From Candidatus Segatella intestinihominis (GTDB lineage Bacteria > Bacteroidota > Bacteroidia > Bacteroidales > Bacteroidaceae), in contig URLG01000024.1 of NCBI GenBank assembly GCA_900548535.1, positions 1 to 37,895 of the forward strand: a DNA stretch of 37,895 bases, in the 5' to 3' direction. Positions 7,628 to 15,558 of this stretch are shown here, in pieces. Numbering within the stretch: the first letter of the stretch is position 1; every line of letters begins with the position of its first letter. The position numbers were made by a program, and so were the translations under genes. The notes beneath the pieces were generated by a model, which was given only the letters and a program-made list of their open reading frames with translations, had not been told where the DNA came from and made no database searches.

Positions 7628-7813
7628 TTATCCTCGAAGTGCATTATAGGTTAAATTCCATTCTTTGTCAAGAACAGCGATTTCTGCTTGTAACTTTTCT
7701 CTATTAGCTTTTCGCTGTTCAGGAGTTAAACTCTCTACACGCTTCATTTCTTCAATAAAGCGTTCGGCGTCTTTGCCATATAATATTGGCGTTTCTCTAA
7801 TTGGTCTTGCCAT
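7628..7813 (-). CDS. Small antitoxin-like protein (MARPIRETP family)
   Basis: A 61-residue charged protein beginning MARPIRETPILYGKDAERFI. That opening is typical of short Bacteroidota proteins usually found immediately before toxin genes (Fic, RelE and others). The coding start is backed by an unusually clear Shine-Dalgarno sequence (AGGAGGA at 7821-7827), which overlaps the end of the preceding gene. It is the last gene of a four-gene minus-strand cluster, 12 bases after the previous one, and no toxin follows it, so it may be orphaned or act on the ParE-like toxin upstream. The function is inferred. Confidence 0.65.
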   Translation of the reverse strand: MARPIRETPILYGKDAERFIEEMKRVESLTPEQRKANREKLQAEIAVLDKEWNLTYNALRG

Positions 7814-7825
7814 AATTTAATCCTC

Positions 7826-8020
7826 CTAACTTTTGTTAGATAGCCATGTTCGTTCTTCATTTAGTTTATTGAAAAACTCTTCTTCATTATAGCTAACACC
7901 TGTCCTTTCGTATTCCGCTTCAATGGCTTCAATCCTAGCCACGGCTTCTTCTTCATTAGCTGGATGCCAGCCAACAGGAGTCGGCTGCTCTTCTTGTAAT
8001 GTATATCTTTTCTCCTTCAT
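7826..8020 (-). CDS. Second antitoxin-like protein, paralogue of the gene at 8350-8634
   Basis: A 64-residue acidic protein that starts MKEKRYTLQEEQ and contains PVGWHPANEEEAVARIEAIE, both also present in the larger antitoxin-like protein upstream. The DNA of the shared block differs at only two of 60 positions (7920-7979 versus 8432-8491), pointing to a recent partial duplication. Relative to its paralogue it lacks the ~40-residue middle section. It lies 12 bases after the toxin gene. Either it is a second functional antitoxin or a redundant copy. Confidence 0.7.
   Translation of the reverse strand: MKEKRYTLQEEQPTPVGWHPANEEEAVARIEAIEAEYERTGVSYNEEEFFNKLNEERTWLSNKS
7920..7979. repeat. 60-bp direct repeat shared by the two antitoxin-like genes
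   Basis: This block matches 8432-8491 at 58 of 60 positions in the same orientation. It encodes the GWHPANEEEAVARIEAIE segment in both genes. The toxin gene lies between the copies, so recombination between them could delete the toxin and fuse the two antitoxin-like genes. Confidence 0.85.
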
Positions 8021-8032
8021 AAGCTCTTTCCT

Positions 8033-8362
8033 TTATAGTTTTCTTTTGAATTGTCTAATCAGATATCTGGGGCTTCTTCTCATATCCCATAAATCTACGA
8101 AAATGACGAGGTCGTTGACTTCGTCGTAGCGATAGATAATCTTCCAATTCTCCTTGATGATTGCACTATGGTAAGGGCGGTGGAATCGCTTAAGCAATGG
8201 CTCTCTAGGTGAAGAAAGAGGATGAAGCATCAGGCGATGCTTGATGTCTTTATATTCTTTATGGAATCGCTTTACTGTGGTTTTGCCGAATTCAACTAAT
8301 CCATAGTCGATAACAGTCTTTAATTCCTTTTTGAAATAAAGTGTTAATCTTATGCTAGCCAT
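8033..8362 (-). CDS. RelE/ParE-family toxin
   Basis: A 109-residue basic protein with the ParE/RelE fold signature: an N-terminal helix pair (KKELKTVIDYGLVEFG...VKRFHKEYKDIKHRL), a basic stretch RFHRPYHSAIIKENWKIIYRYD, and the strand VIFVDLWDMRRSP near the end. Toxins of this superfamily act on gyrase (ParE) or ribosome-bound mRNA (RelE); the sequence alone does not settle which. It overlaps the upstream antitoxin-like gene by 13 bases, typical of translational coupling in toxin-antitoxin operons. The reading frame is intact. Confidence 0.85.
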   Translation of the reverse strand: MASIRLTLYFKKELKTVIDYGLVEFGKTTVKRFHKEYKDIKHRLMLHPLSSPREPLLKRFHRPYHSAIIKENWKIIYRYDEVNDLVIFVDLWDMRRSPRYLIRQFKRKL

Positions 8363-8634
8363 GGATATTGTGCAATTAGTTCTTTTTCAAAATCTTCAGC
8401 ATCAATATATTGACCTTTATCATACTCTTCCTCAATAGCTTCAATCCTAGCCACGGCTTCTTCTTCATTAGCCGGATGCCAGCCAACAGGAATCTTATTC
8501 CAGTCAATATCTTCTTCTGCACATTCATCCTCGGGAAGTGCTATGGCGGCATTTCCGTGATAGGCTGGTGCTGGCTCTGCTGCGAAAGCTGCATCTTTCT
8601 GTTCTTCTGGCAATGGATATCTTTTCTCTTTCAT
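8350..8634 (-). CDS. Antitoxin-like protein cognate to the ParE-like toxin
   Basis: The frame is open to an ATG at 8688, but the start at 8634 (MKEKRYPLPEEQ) is preferred: the paralogue at 7826-8020 begins identically, and a -7 box at 8658-8665 would place the transcript start just inside the longer frame. The 94-residue product is strongly acidic and carries the GWHPANEEEAVARIEAIE block. No classical DNA-binding fold (ribbon-helix-helix, HTH, AbrB) is obvious. The assignment rests on position, overlap with the toxin and charge. Confidence 0.75.
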   Translation of the reverse strand: MKEKRYPLPEEQKDAAFAAEPAPAYHGNAAIALPEDECAEEDIDWNKIPVGWHPANEEEAVARIEAIEEEYDKGQYIDAEDFEKELIAQYPWLA

Positions 8635-8657
8635 AAGCTTGCGTATTTTATCTGCTG

Positions 8658-8665
8658 CAAAAATA
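8658..8665 (-). promoter_or_regulatory. -7 box of the toxin-antitoxin promoter
   Basis: On the minus strand this reads TATTTTTG, a match to TAnnTTTG. It lies 24 bases upstream of the chosen antitoxin start at 8634. Confidence 0.5.
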
Positions 8666-8767
8666 CGATTATTATCTGAATCATGCAAGAAAAATGGGAG
8701 AAAAGTTTTTAAAGTATCTTATAATCATGGTTTTTGCTCTTTATTGGGCTTGGGGTATTTCTGAAAA

Positions 8768-8810
8768 AAAGTCACAATATCCGGCAGATGGTGCTGAGTA
8801 TTGTGACTTT
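8768..8810. terminator. Bidirectional terminator between thiF-like gene and toxin-antitoxin operon
   Basis: Twelve-base arms (AAAGTCACAATA at 8768-8779, its complement at 8799-8810) flank a 19-base loop. The left side has a run of A (T on the minus strand) and the right side ACTTTTTT, so it can stop transcripts from either side. It mainly serves the minus-strand E1-like gene. Confidence 0.75.
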
Positions 8811-8834
8811 ACTTTTTTGTTATACAAATCTTTT

Positions 8835-8909
8835 CTATTCGATGCTTTCTTCTATCGACTTTAATACGTAGTCGAGAATCACTACATCGTCCAAATAATC
8901 ACTAAATCT
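8835..8909 (-). pseudogene. Possible C-terminal remnant of a DUF1232-like protein
   Basis: Directly after the E1-like gene, in another frame, the minus strand reads RFSDYLDDVVILDYVLKSIE and then SIE and a stop. The YLDDVVIL...VLKSI pattern resembles the end of DUF1232 membrane-associated proteins. There is no start codon and the stub is only about 24 codons, so it is at best a fragment, and chance similarity cannot be excluded. Confidence 0.25.
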
Positions 8910-9718
8910 TAGTGGTGCTTCAAATCGCAGGCTGCCTGCTCATAGTCGATGAGATGATCGATGGTAGGGTGGTCGCCGCAGATTTCGCAGGATGCACGCT
9001 TCTTCACCTTGATGGTGCGGAAGTTCATCGTCTTGGCATCGAAGGTGAGCAATCGGTCTGTAAGCAGATCGCCTACACCGAGGAAGTACTTCAACGCCTC
9101 GGTAGCCTGGATAGTGCCCAGCATACCAGCGATGGCTCCCAATACGCCTGCCTGGCTACTGGTAGGTACGGCGCCTGCTGGAGGTGGCTCCTTGAAGAAG
9201 CAACGGTAGCAAGCCGTGCCTGGCAGATGGGTGAAGGTCTGCCCCTGGAATCTCAGGATGCCTCCATGTGAGAATGGCTTGCCCAGGCGCACGCAGGCAT
9301 CATTGATGAGGAACTTCACCGGGAAGTTGTCGGTGCAGTCGATGACGAAGTCCCAAGGCTTGATGATTTCCTCGGCATTGTGAGAGTCGAGGAAGTCGTG
9401 ATAGGTGGTTACCTCCACGTCGGGGTTGATGGCTATCATCTTCTCCTTGGCGCTCTCCACCTTAGGCACGCCCACGTCCTTGGTGAAGTGGATTACTTGT
9501 CGCTGGAGGTTGCTGAGGTCCACCACGTCAGCGTCGATGATGCCGATGTGTCCTACTCCCGCCGCAGCCAGATAGAGGGCAGCTGGAGAACCCAGTCCGC
9601 CTGCGCCCACGATGAGCACCTTGGCGTTGAGGAGTTTCTCCTGTCCCTCCAGTCCTACGTCTTGCAGCAGGATGTGGCGGCTATATCTTTCTATCTGTTC
9701 TTCTGTCAAATCAATCAT
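8909..9718 (-). CDS. ThiF/MoeB/HesA-family E1-like adenylyltransferase
   Basis: A 269-residue E1-like enzyme that adenylates the C-terminal glycine of a ubiquitin-like sulphur carrier (ThiS/MoaD type). Visible features are the ATP-binding GAGGLGS at 38-44, DLSNLQRQV with the adenylation arginine, DCTDNF, and two zinc-binding Cys pairs (CYRC and CEIC). The stretch PTSSQAGVLG has serines where ThiF proteins often carry a catalytic Cys, which fits MoeB/HesA-type enzymes that do not need it. An ATG at 9718 (MIDLTEEQIERYSRHI) matches the family start; an in-frame ATG at 9790 adds an atypical leader. The expected carrier gene upstream survives only as a stub, so the partner must be elsewhere or lost. 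Confidence 0.88.
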   Translation of the reverse strand: MIDLTEEQIERYSRHILLQDVGLEGQEKLLNAKVLIVGAGGLGSPAALYLAAAGVGHIGIIDADVVDLSNLQRQVIHFTKDVGVPKVESAKEKMIAINPDVEVTTYHDFLDSHNAEEIIKPWDFVIDCTDNFPVKFLINDACVRLGKPFSHGGILRFQGQTFTHLPGTACYRCFFKEPPPAGAVPTSSQAGVLGAIAGMLGTIQATEALKYFLGVGDLLTDRLLTFDAKTMNFRTIKVKKRASCEICGDHPTIDHLIDYEQAACDLKHH

Positions 9719-9817
9719 ATTTCTTTTTTTAGATGTAAAAAGTGATAGGCAAATCACTACTTTTCTGATATTAACGTATGAACTGCCCATTTTATTATAT
9801 CAAATTGCTAATATTTT

Positions 9818-9856
9818 CGCTGGGAGGGCAGGTTTGTTACCTGCCCAATTAGCAAG
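9818..9856. repeat. 39-bp palindromic intergenic repeat, copy 1
   Basis: Identical at 38 of 39 bases to 35098-35136, in the same orientation. The core is an 8-base inverted repeat, GGGCAGGT-TTGTT-ACCTGCCC. This copy overlaps the end of the carrier-protein remnant and supplies its last codons and stop. Confidence 0.85.
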
Positions 9857-9920
9857 CACCGCCACCCATGAAGTAGAGGAAGTCCACTCTGTCGCCCTTC
9901 TTGAGCTGAATCTTCTCGTA
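9849..9920 (-). pseudogene. 3' remnant of a ThiS/MoaD-family sulphur-carrier gene
   Basis: The minus strand encodes 23 residues, YEKIQLKKGDRVDFLYFM then GGGAC, and a stop. This is the final strand and glycine tail of a ubiquitin-like sulphur carrier, directly upstream of its E1-like enzyme as in intact loci. Going upstream the frame meets a stop at 9924-9926 and no start exists, so the N-terminal two thirds are gone. The final Ala-Cys-stop derives from the 39-bp repeat, placing the repeat at the diglycine end. It is most probably dead. Confidence 0.7.
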
Positions 9921-9976
9921 TCTCTATCTTAAAACCATCTTCAATCCTTCGTAACGCCTTTGTCACAAGATATCCG

Positions 9977-9984
9977 TAATTTTG
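9977..9984 (+). promoter_or_regulatory. -7 box upstream of the phosphoesterase operon
   Basis: TAATTTTG matches TAnnTTTG. Transcription from near 9991 would give a leader of about 115 bases, which includes a small hairpin (GGGAAT 10024-10029 with ATTCCC 10034-10039). No clear -33 element was seen at the usual distance. Confidence 0.45.
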
Positions 9985-10104
9985 CACCCGAAATTCGGAA
10001 AGTATTCAGAATCTCGATGGAATGGGAATAGAAATTCCCTTCTTGCTGATAGATATAGATTAAAATAAAATAAATAGAATATTAATAGTTTTTTGAAAAT
10101 TCAG

Positions 10105-11145
10105 ATGAAAAAGATTGTTTGGAATGTGGCTTTGGTAGCTGGCCTCTTGATGGCGGCTCCTGCCATGCAGAGTGTTACGATGAGTGCGCAGAATGCCAAG
10201 AGTGCCATCCAGTGGCAGGCAGATAAGTCGATGGTGCAGCCCACTAACTTGACCGCTCGCTCTTACGCCAGCCGTTCACAGTGGGAAACCCTCAAGGGCG
10301 AAATAACCCTCTACATGGCGAATGACCTGGGACGCAACGGCTACTACGACCAGAAAACTATCGCCGAACTGATGGGCGAGATGGCGGGCACCGTAGACCC
10401 TCAGTGCGTGCTTGCCGTGGGCGACATCCACCACTTCAATGGCATCGCATCGCTCCAAGACCCGCTGTGGATGACCAACTACGAGCTCATCTACTCGCAT
10501 CCCGACTTGATGATAGACTGGTTTCCAGTGTGCGGCAACCATGAGTATCGTGGCAACACCGACGCCTTCCTGCACTATGGCAGCATCAGTCGCCGCTGGA
10601 TGATGCCAGCCAAGTATTACACCAAGGTCTTCACCCACAAGAAGACCACCGTACGTGTCGTCTTCCTCGACACCGCTCCGCTCATCGACAAGTATCGCCA
10701 GGACTCCGAGACTTATCCTGATGCCCGAAAGGAGGACATGCAGGCGCAGCTCTCTTGGCTGGACGAGACCTTGAAGAATGCCCATGAAGACTGGGTCATC
10801 GTGGTGGGTCATCATCCCATCTACGCCGACACCGAGAAGAGCGAATCGGAGCGCCTCGACATGCAGAAGCGCGTGATGCCTATCCTCCATAAATATAATA
10901 ATGTGGCAATCTATGCGTGCGGCCATATCCACAACTTCCAGCACATCCAAAAGAAGGGCGACCCTATCGACTACGTGGTCAACACCTCCGCATCACTCGC
11001 TCGCCCTGTGAAGGCGGTGGACGGCACCCAGTTCTGTAGCCCAGCCGATGGATTCTCCGTGATAACAGTGGATAAGAAGCAGCTCCGCCTCTCGATGATA
11101 GACAAGGACGGAAATATCATACACGAAATTAAAAAGACGAAATAA
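10105..11145 (+). CDS. Secreted metallophosphoesterase (calcineurin/purple acid phosphatase-like)
   Basis: A 346-residue protein with a signal peptide (MKKIVWNVALVAGLLMAAPA) and the dimetal phosphoesterase motifs in order: MANDLG around 71-76 in place of the D-x-H motif, GDIHHFNG at 106-113, GNHEYRG at 144-150, GHHPIY at 235-240 and GHIH at 273-276. This is the tartrate-resistant acid phosphatase-like branch, expected to hydrolyse phosphomonoesters in the periplasm or outside the cell. ATG 10105 is used because it begins the signal peptide; an upstream in-frame TTG at 10093 adds four atypical residues. The stop touches the ATG of the TonB-dependent receptor, so the two are tightly co-transcribed. 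Confidence 0.88.
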   Translation: MKKIVWNVALVAGLLMAAPAMQSVTMSAQNAKSAIQWQADKSMVQPTNLTARSYASRSQWETLKGEITLYMANDLGRNGYYDQKTIAELMGEMAGTVDPQCVLAVGDIHHFNGIASLQDPLWMTNYELIYSHPDLMIDWFPVCGNHEYRGNTDAFLHYGSISRRWMMPAKYYTKVFTHKKTTVRVVFLDTAPLIDKYRQDSETYPDARKEDMQAQLSWLDETLKNAHEDWVIVVGHHPIYADTEKSESERLDMQKRVMPILHKYNNVAIYACGHIHNFQHIQKKGDPIDYVVNTSASLARPVKAVDGTQFCSPADGFSVITVDKKQLRLSMIDKDGNIIHEIKKTK

Positions 11146-13953
11146 ATGAAAAGAATCATGATGAGTGCGGCGCTCATCGCCTTCGTGATGGCGATGAATG
11201 CCCATACACTCGATGGAATTGTAAAGGATAACAAGACGGGCGAACCGCTCATCGGTACCGTTATCAGGGTGAAGGAATTGCCCCAGCTGAGCACCACGAC
11301 TGGTCTGGATGGCTCCTTCACGCTCCACGAATTGCCCGACCGAGGCAAGGTGACGCTCATCATCTCCTACATGTCTTACAAGACCAAGGAGATGGTGGTG
11401 GACGTGGCCAAAAAGAAATATGAAATCAGTCTGGAGGAGGATGCCAAGCAGTTGGGCGAGGTGGTGGTTACTGGCCACAAGGAATATCACAGCGACCGCT
11501 CTGCCATCGACCTGGAGAAGACGGCGGGCAACGTGCTCAACGTGATGAGCCAGCAGAGCATCCAGTTATCGCCTGATGTCAACGTGGCGAGCGTGCTCCA
11601 GCGCGTATCGGGCGTAACGATGGAGCGAGATGCTTCGGGCGAGGCTTCCTACGCCATCCTCCGAGGCATGGACAAGCGATATAACTATACCCTGGTGAAC
11701 GGCGTGAAGATTCCTTCGCCTGATGACAAAAACCGATACATCCCGCTCAACATCTTCCCATCCGACTTGATGGACCGTCTCGTGGTGTCGAAGTCGTTGA
11801 CCGCCGATATGGAGGGTGATGCAGCCGGTGGAGTGGTGGATATGGTGATGAAGGATGCGCCTAGCCACTACCTGCTACAGGCGAATGCCGCCGTGGGCAC
11901 GAGCGATTACTTCATGAAGAGTGGCAGGGATTATCTCTCCTCCAACCGCAGCGACTACACCAAGCAGGCTCCCTACGAGCTGTATGGCAAGGACTACAAG
12001 GCTTCGATGGCCGACTTCAAGAACGGACCTACCGAGGTGAGCCGCCACTCCATGCCAGCTCCTAACTTCATCGGCGGTCTGAGCATCGGCAACCGATTTT
12101 GGAAGGATCGCCTCGGCGTGATGTTGGCTGGTAGCATTCAGAATATCTTCCGAGGCACCGAGCGCACATATAACAGCGTAAAAATGGCTTCGGGCGAGCA
12201 GGCGATGTATATCAGCAGCCTACAGCATCGCTATTACAGCATCCACGACCTCACCGCCGGACTTCACGCCAAGGTGGACTTGACCCTCGGCAACCACAAG
12301 CTGGAGTGGTACAACATGTATGTGAACACCAACTCCAAGGGCATCCGCTACAACAATAGCATCAACACCGAATACATCTCCAGCGATACCTATACGCAGG
12401 ATGACGAGACCCGCTCCTTGTCTCAGACGCAGAGCATCTTTGCCACCCATCTCAAGGGCACGCACCATCTCACCAAGAACTTTACGGTAGATTGGTCGGG
12501 TCTCTATTCCGAGGCAAAGGAGAAGGATCCAGACAGAGTGTATCTCACGCTGACGAATACCGTGCAGGCTGATGGAGCATCTGATGCTTCGGATGGTACA
12601 TCTGGCAATGGCTCTTCTCTCTGGAGCGGCAACAAGACCATCCTGAAGACGCAGCCTAAGGACATGGAGCGCCGCTTCCAGCACAATGACGACAAGGACT
12701 TGGCGGGCTACATCAATCTCTCTCTCGACACCCGTCTTTCCGACAAGCTGGATGCCCTCTGGAAGGCGGGCGCGCAGTATCGCCGCAAGGAGCGCAACAA
12801 TAGATATTACTCTTATATCTTTGGTCCTACCAACATCTCTCAACGCTTGGATGGCAATGGCTTCGACCAGTTTGCCGCCATCGACTGGACGGTGAAGACC
12901 CCTTATTCTCAGGCATCTCAGCTTAATTACGATTCCAAGGAGCACATCGGCGCAGCCTATGCCATGGTTACCCTGAAGTCGGAACTTGGCGAGCTGAACG
13001 CTGGTTTCCGTGCCGAGCATACCAACCAAATCTACACCATGCTGCAGAAGTTCCGCAACATGGGGCAGGTGGGCGAGCAGAGCTACTGGGATTATCTGCC
13101 ATCGGCATCCATCAAGTGGACCCCTACGCAGAAGATGAACGTGCGCCTCTCTTACTATCGCTCCATCAATCGCCCAGGGTTCTACGAGATAGTGCCTTAT
13201 CAGATTATGGGCGAGGAGTATATGGAAAAAGGTAATCCCGACCTGAGGAGGGCGCGCATCGACAACGTGGACCTGCGCTGGGAATGGTTTCCTAGCAAGA
13301 CGGAGCAGATTCTGGCGGGCGTATTCTATAAGTATCTGAAGGACCCAATAGAGCAGGTTTTCGTTACCTCGGATGGCAAGATAGGCAGTGGAGCCGACGC
13401 TTACTATATGCCTGATAATCTGGGAAATGCCAAGAACATGGGATTCGAGATAGACGTCATCAAATACATCCGTCACTTCGGCTTGAAGGCGAACTATACC
13501 TACACCCATTCTGAGATAACTACCTCTAAGAGAGAGTATCAGGAGGGCAGTGCGGAATATAAGAGCGGCGTAACGCAGACCCGCCCATTGGTGAACCAGG
13601 CTCCTCATACCGCCAATCTCTCTCTGCTGTATAAGGACACCGAGAATGGCTGGAATGCCCAGCTTGCCGCCTCCTATACGGGCACGAAGTTGGCCCTCGT
13701 CTCCCCATTCAAGGATGCCGACCAGTGGGACAAGGCGATGTTTGGCCTCGACCTCAGTGCCGAGAAGCAATTCAGGAATGGTCTCTCCATCTTCCTCAAG
13801 GCTAACAACCTGCTGGATGCCAAGCGCGAGCGTTATCTCAAGACCGTGAACGAGAGCAACCTGCAGTACGAGGGACAGAAGAGCGACAAGACCATCGTGG
13901 GAACCTACCGATATGGCAGAACATTCCTCTTGGGCGTGAGATATAAACTGTAA
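11146..13953 (+). CDS. TonB-dependent outer-membrane receptor (phosphoesterase operon)
   Basis: A 935-residue protein with a signal peptide, an N-terminal carboxypeptidase-regulatory-like beta domain (HTLDGIVKDNKTGEPLIG), a plug domain (VNVASVLQRVSGVTMERDA...YAILRGMDKRYNYTLVNG) and a long beta-barrel ending in an aromatic-rich strand (RTFLLGVRYKL). Such receptors import substrates across the outer membrane using TonB-ExbBD energy. No SusD gene accompanies it; the next gene is a beta-helix lipoprotein. Gene order suggests uptake of a phosphorylated compound or of phosphate released by the co-encoded phosphatase, but the ligand is not evident from sequence. It starts immediately after the phosphoesterase stop codon. 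Confidence 0.92.
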   Translation: MKRIMMSAALIAFVMAMNAHTLDGIVKDNKTGEPLIGTVIRVKELPQLSTTTGLDGSFTLHELPDRGKVTLIISYMSYKTKEMVVDVAKKKYEISLEEDAKQLGEVVVTGHKEYHSDRSAIDLEKTAGNVLNVMSQQSIQLSPDVNVASVLQRVSGVTMERDASGEASYAILRGMDKRYNYTLVNGVKIPSPDDKNRYIPLNIFPSDLMDRLVVSKSLTADMEGDAAGGVVDMVMKDAPSHYLLQANAAVGTSDYFMKSGRDYLSSNRSDYTKQAPYELYGKDYKASMADFKNGPTEVSRHSMPAPNFIGGLSIGNRFWKDRLGVMLAGSIQNIFRGTERTYNSVKMASGEQAMYISSLQHRYYSIHDLTAGLHAKVDLTLGNHKLEWYNMYVNTNSKGIRYNNSINTEYISSDTYTQDDETRSLSQTQSIFATHLKGTHHLTKNFTVDWSGLYSEAKEKDPDRVYLTLTNTVQADGASDASDGTSGNGSSLWSGNKTILKTQPKDMERRFQHNDDKDLAGYINLSLDTRLSDKLDALWKAGAQYRRKERNNRYYSYIFGPTNISQRLDGNGFDQFAAIDWTVKTPYSQASQLNYDSKEHIGAAYAMVTLKSELGELNAGFRAEHTNQIYTMLQKFRNMGQVGEQSYWDYLPSASIKWTPTQKMNVRLSYYRSINRPGFYEIVPYQIMGEEYMEKGNPDLRRARIDNVDLRWEWFPSKTEQILAGVFYKYLKDPIEQVFVTSDGKIGSGADAYYMPDNLGNAKNMGFEIDVIKYIRHFGLKANYTYTHSEITTSKREYQEGSAEYKSGVTQTRPLVNQAPHTANLSLLYKDTENGWNAQLAASYTGTKLALVSPFKDADQWDKAMFGLDLSAEKQFRNGLSIFLKANNLLDAKRERYLKTVNESNLQYEGQKSDKTIVGTYRYGRTFLLGVRYKL

Positions 13954-13973
13954 TTAATAATGTAGAATATAAA

Positions 13974-15362
13974 ATGAAAAAGATAAATACTTGGGCGTGT
14001 ATGCTAGCCATGGCAGCAGCCACCGCCATGTTCTCCACATCTTGCGAGAACGACAACATCAATCCATACGATTACACCAACAATGGGGGCGATAATCAGG
14101 AGAACCAAGGTTCCACCGATGTCTTCAAGACGGCTCTCGCCGAATATCCTAAGGGTTCGCTGGTCTGGACCAAGGACACTATCCTGACCGAGAGCGTGGA
14201 GATACCCGTGGGCACATCGCTCTACATCGAGCCGGGCGTAACCGTAACCTGCAAGAGCGAGGTGCAGGTGCCTATCGAAATCGTGGTCTTGGGCAACCTC
14301 TACTGCATGGGTACCGAGGAGCATCCCGTAACCATCACCTCCGACACCAAGAAGCCAGCCGACTGGGGTGGCATCATCTGCGGCTACAATTCAGAAGAGG
14401 TGGTATTGAACCACGTAGACATCGCCTACGCTGGAGCCACACCAACCGAATCTTCCGCCTCCTTCCAAAACAAGCTCTTCAAGACCACCATCGACGGCGG
14501 CGTGCCAGCCTTCCATTTCTGCAATGTGAACGGCAAGTTTGTGATGGCGAATAGCTTCTTCCACGATAACTATAACGACCAAACGTATTTTACAGGCGGA
14601 CAGGGAGTTATCATCAACAATATCTTTGCCGACAGCGGCAATGCGGCAGATGGTGGCGAGGCTATCAACGTGAAGTCGGGTTGCAAGTTGGATGTGGCTA
14701 ATAACCTCATCTACAACGCCTGCACCAATGCCTTCAAGCTCTCCAACGCAGGCAATAGCGAGGCTATCCCGCTCACCGATATGACGGTCTATAACAACAC
14801 CATCGTCAACTGCGGTTGGCGTCGCTCCAAGAACAAGAAGGGCGGCAGCATCTGGGTGGAGAAGGCTGCTCGCCCAGTGATGGTCAACAACCTTATCTAC
14901 GATTCTCGCTTCGGCCTGAAGCAGCCAAAGCAGGATGGCGCCGACATGGACAACGCTCGCATGACTCCAAACTATTACTTCGCATCCACCGCCACGGGCG
15001 TAAAGCAGATGGCAAAGGATGCCAGTCTCGGCATCTGGTACGACACCGATATCCACAGCTTGGCGTCAGGTGAGGGCAATCCGCTCTTCAAGAATTTCCA
15101 GCAGACCTCTCTGATCAATATCAATTGTGAGGTGGATGACCCAGCCGAGGGCGCCCCACAGCCATTCGACAAGGCATGGGATTTCACCCTGTCGCAGAAC
15201 AGTCCAGCCCTCATCGGCGGCGTAACCGACATCTCTCGTCTCTTCCCATCGGGCTTGGCGTTCTTTGGCATGAAGAAGGTCCTCTTCCTAGACCAGAAGA
15301 ATGATCAGAATTATTACTTCACCGCTCCCTTGCCAAATGTCAAGTTTGGCTGGAGCAAGTAA
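13974..15362 (+). CDS. Right-handed beta-helix surface lipoprotein
   Basis: A 462-residue lipoprotein: signal peptide with lipobox FSTSC (Cys24), then an acidic Asn-rich spacer, then repeated short strands typical of parallel beta-helix proteins (VEIPVGTSLYIEPGVTV, GVIINNIFADSGN, LDVANNLIYNAC, MTVYNNTIVNCG, PVMVNNLIYDS). It lies 20 bases after the receptor gene and probably forms an outer-surface complex with it, taking the place a SusD protein has in glycan loci. Catalytic residues of a polysaccharide lyase are not obvious, so binding is more likely than cleavage. The role is inferred from context. Confidence 0.85.
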   Translation: MKKINTWACMLAMAAATAMFSTSCENDNINPYDYTNNGGDNQENQGSTDVFKTALAEYPKGSLVWTKDTILTESVEIPVGTSLYIEPGVTVTCKSEVQVPIEIVVLGNLYCMGTEEHPVTITSDTKKPADWGGIICGYNSEEVVLNHVDIAYAGATPTESSASFQNKLFKTTIDGGVPAFHFCNVNGKFVMANSFFHDNYNDQTYFTGGQGVIINNIFADSGNAADGGEAINVKSGCKLDVANNLIYNACTNAFKLSNAGNSEAIPLTDMTVYNNTIVNCGWRRSKNKKGGSIWVEKAARPVMVNNLIYDSRFGLKQPKQDGADMDNARMTPNYYFASTATGVKQMAKDASLGIWYDTDIHSLASGEGNPLFKNFQQTSLININCEVDDPAEGAPQPFDKAWDFTLSQNSPALIGGVTDISRLFPSGLAFFGMKKVLFLDQKNDQNYYFTAPLPNVKFGWSK

Positions 15363-15385
15363 TAGAAAAGTAAAATGGGTAAATA

Positions 15386-15419
15386 ATCCTTGATATGGTA
15401 CATGCCGTATCAAGGATTT
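15386..15419 (+). terminator. Hairpin after the phosphoesterase operon
   Basis: Eleven-base arms (AATCCTTGATA at 15386-15396 and its complement at 15409-15419) with a 12-base loop, 24 bases after the lipoprotein stop. The T run after it is short, so termination may be partial. The right arm overlaps the AraC remnant. Confidence 0.55.
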
Positions 15420-15499
15420 CCCATTTCAACCGCACCTTCAAGCGATGGGTAGGGATGACGCCCAATGAGTATCGGTCTCAAAAAATAATAGGCAAATAA
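15395..15499 (+). pseudogene. C-terminal remnant of an AraC-family regulator
   Basis: The frame reads HFNRTFKRWVGMTPNEYR followed by a short tail and a stop at 15497-15499. That is the second helix-turn-helix end of AraC/XylS regulators (F-x-R-x-F-K-x(3)-G-x-TP-x-x-Y-R). Upstream the frame meets a TGA at 15392-15394 and there is no start. About 34 codons of a ~280-codon gene remain. Such regulators often neighbour the MmcQ/YjbR gene that follows. Confidence 0.7.
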
Positions 15500-15558
15500 T
15501 TTGGTCATTCCAATTATTATTCTTAACTTAGCGGCGTGAAATTCAGAAATATGTAGTT

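Noticed and set aside
11146..15362. TonB receptor plus lipoprotein considered as a SusC/SusD glycan locus
   Set aside because: The lipoprotein is a beta-helix rather than the helical SusD fold, and no glycoside hydrolase is present.
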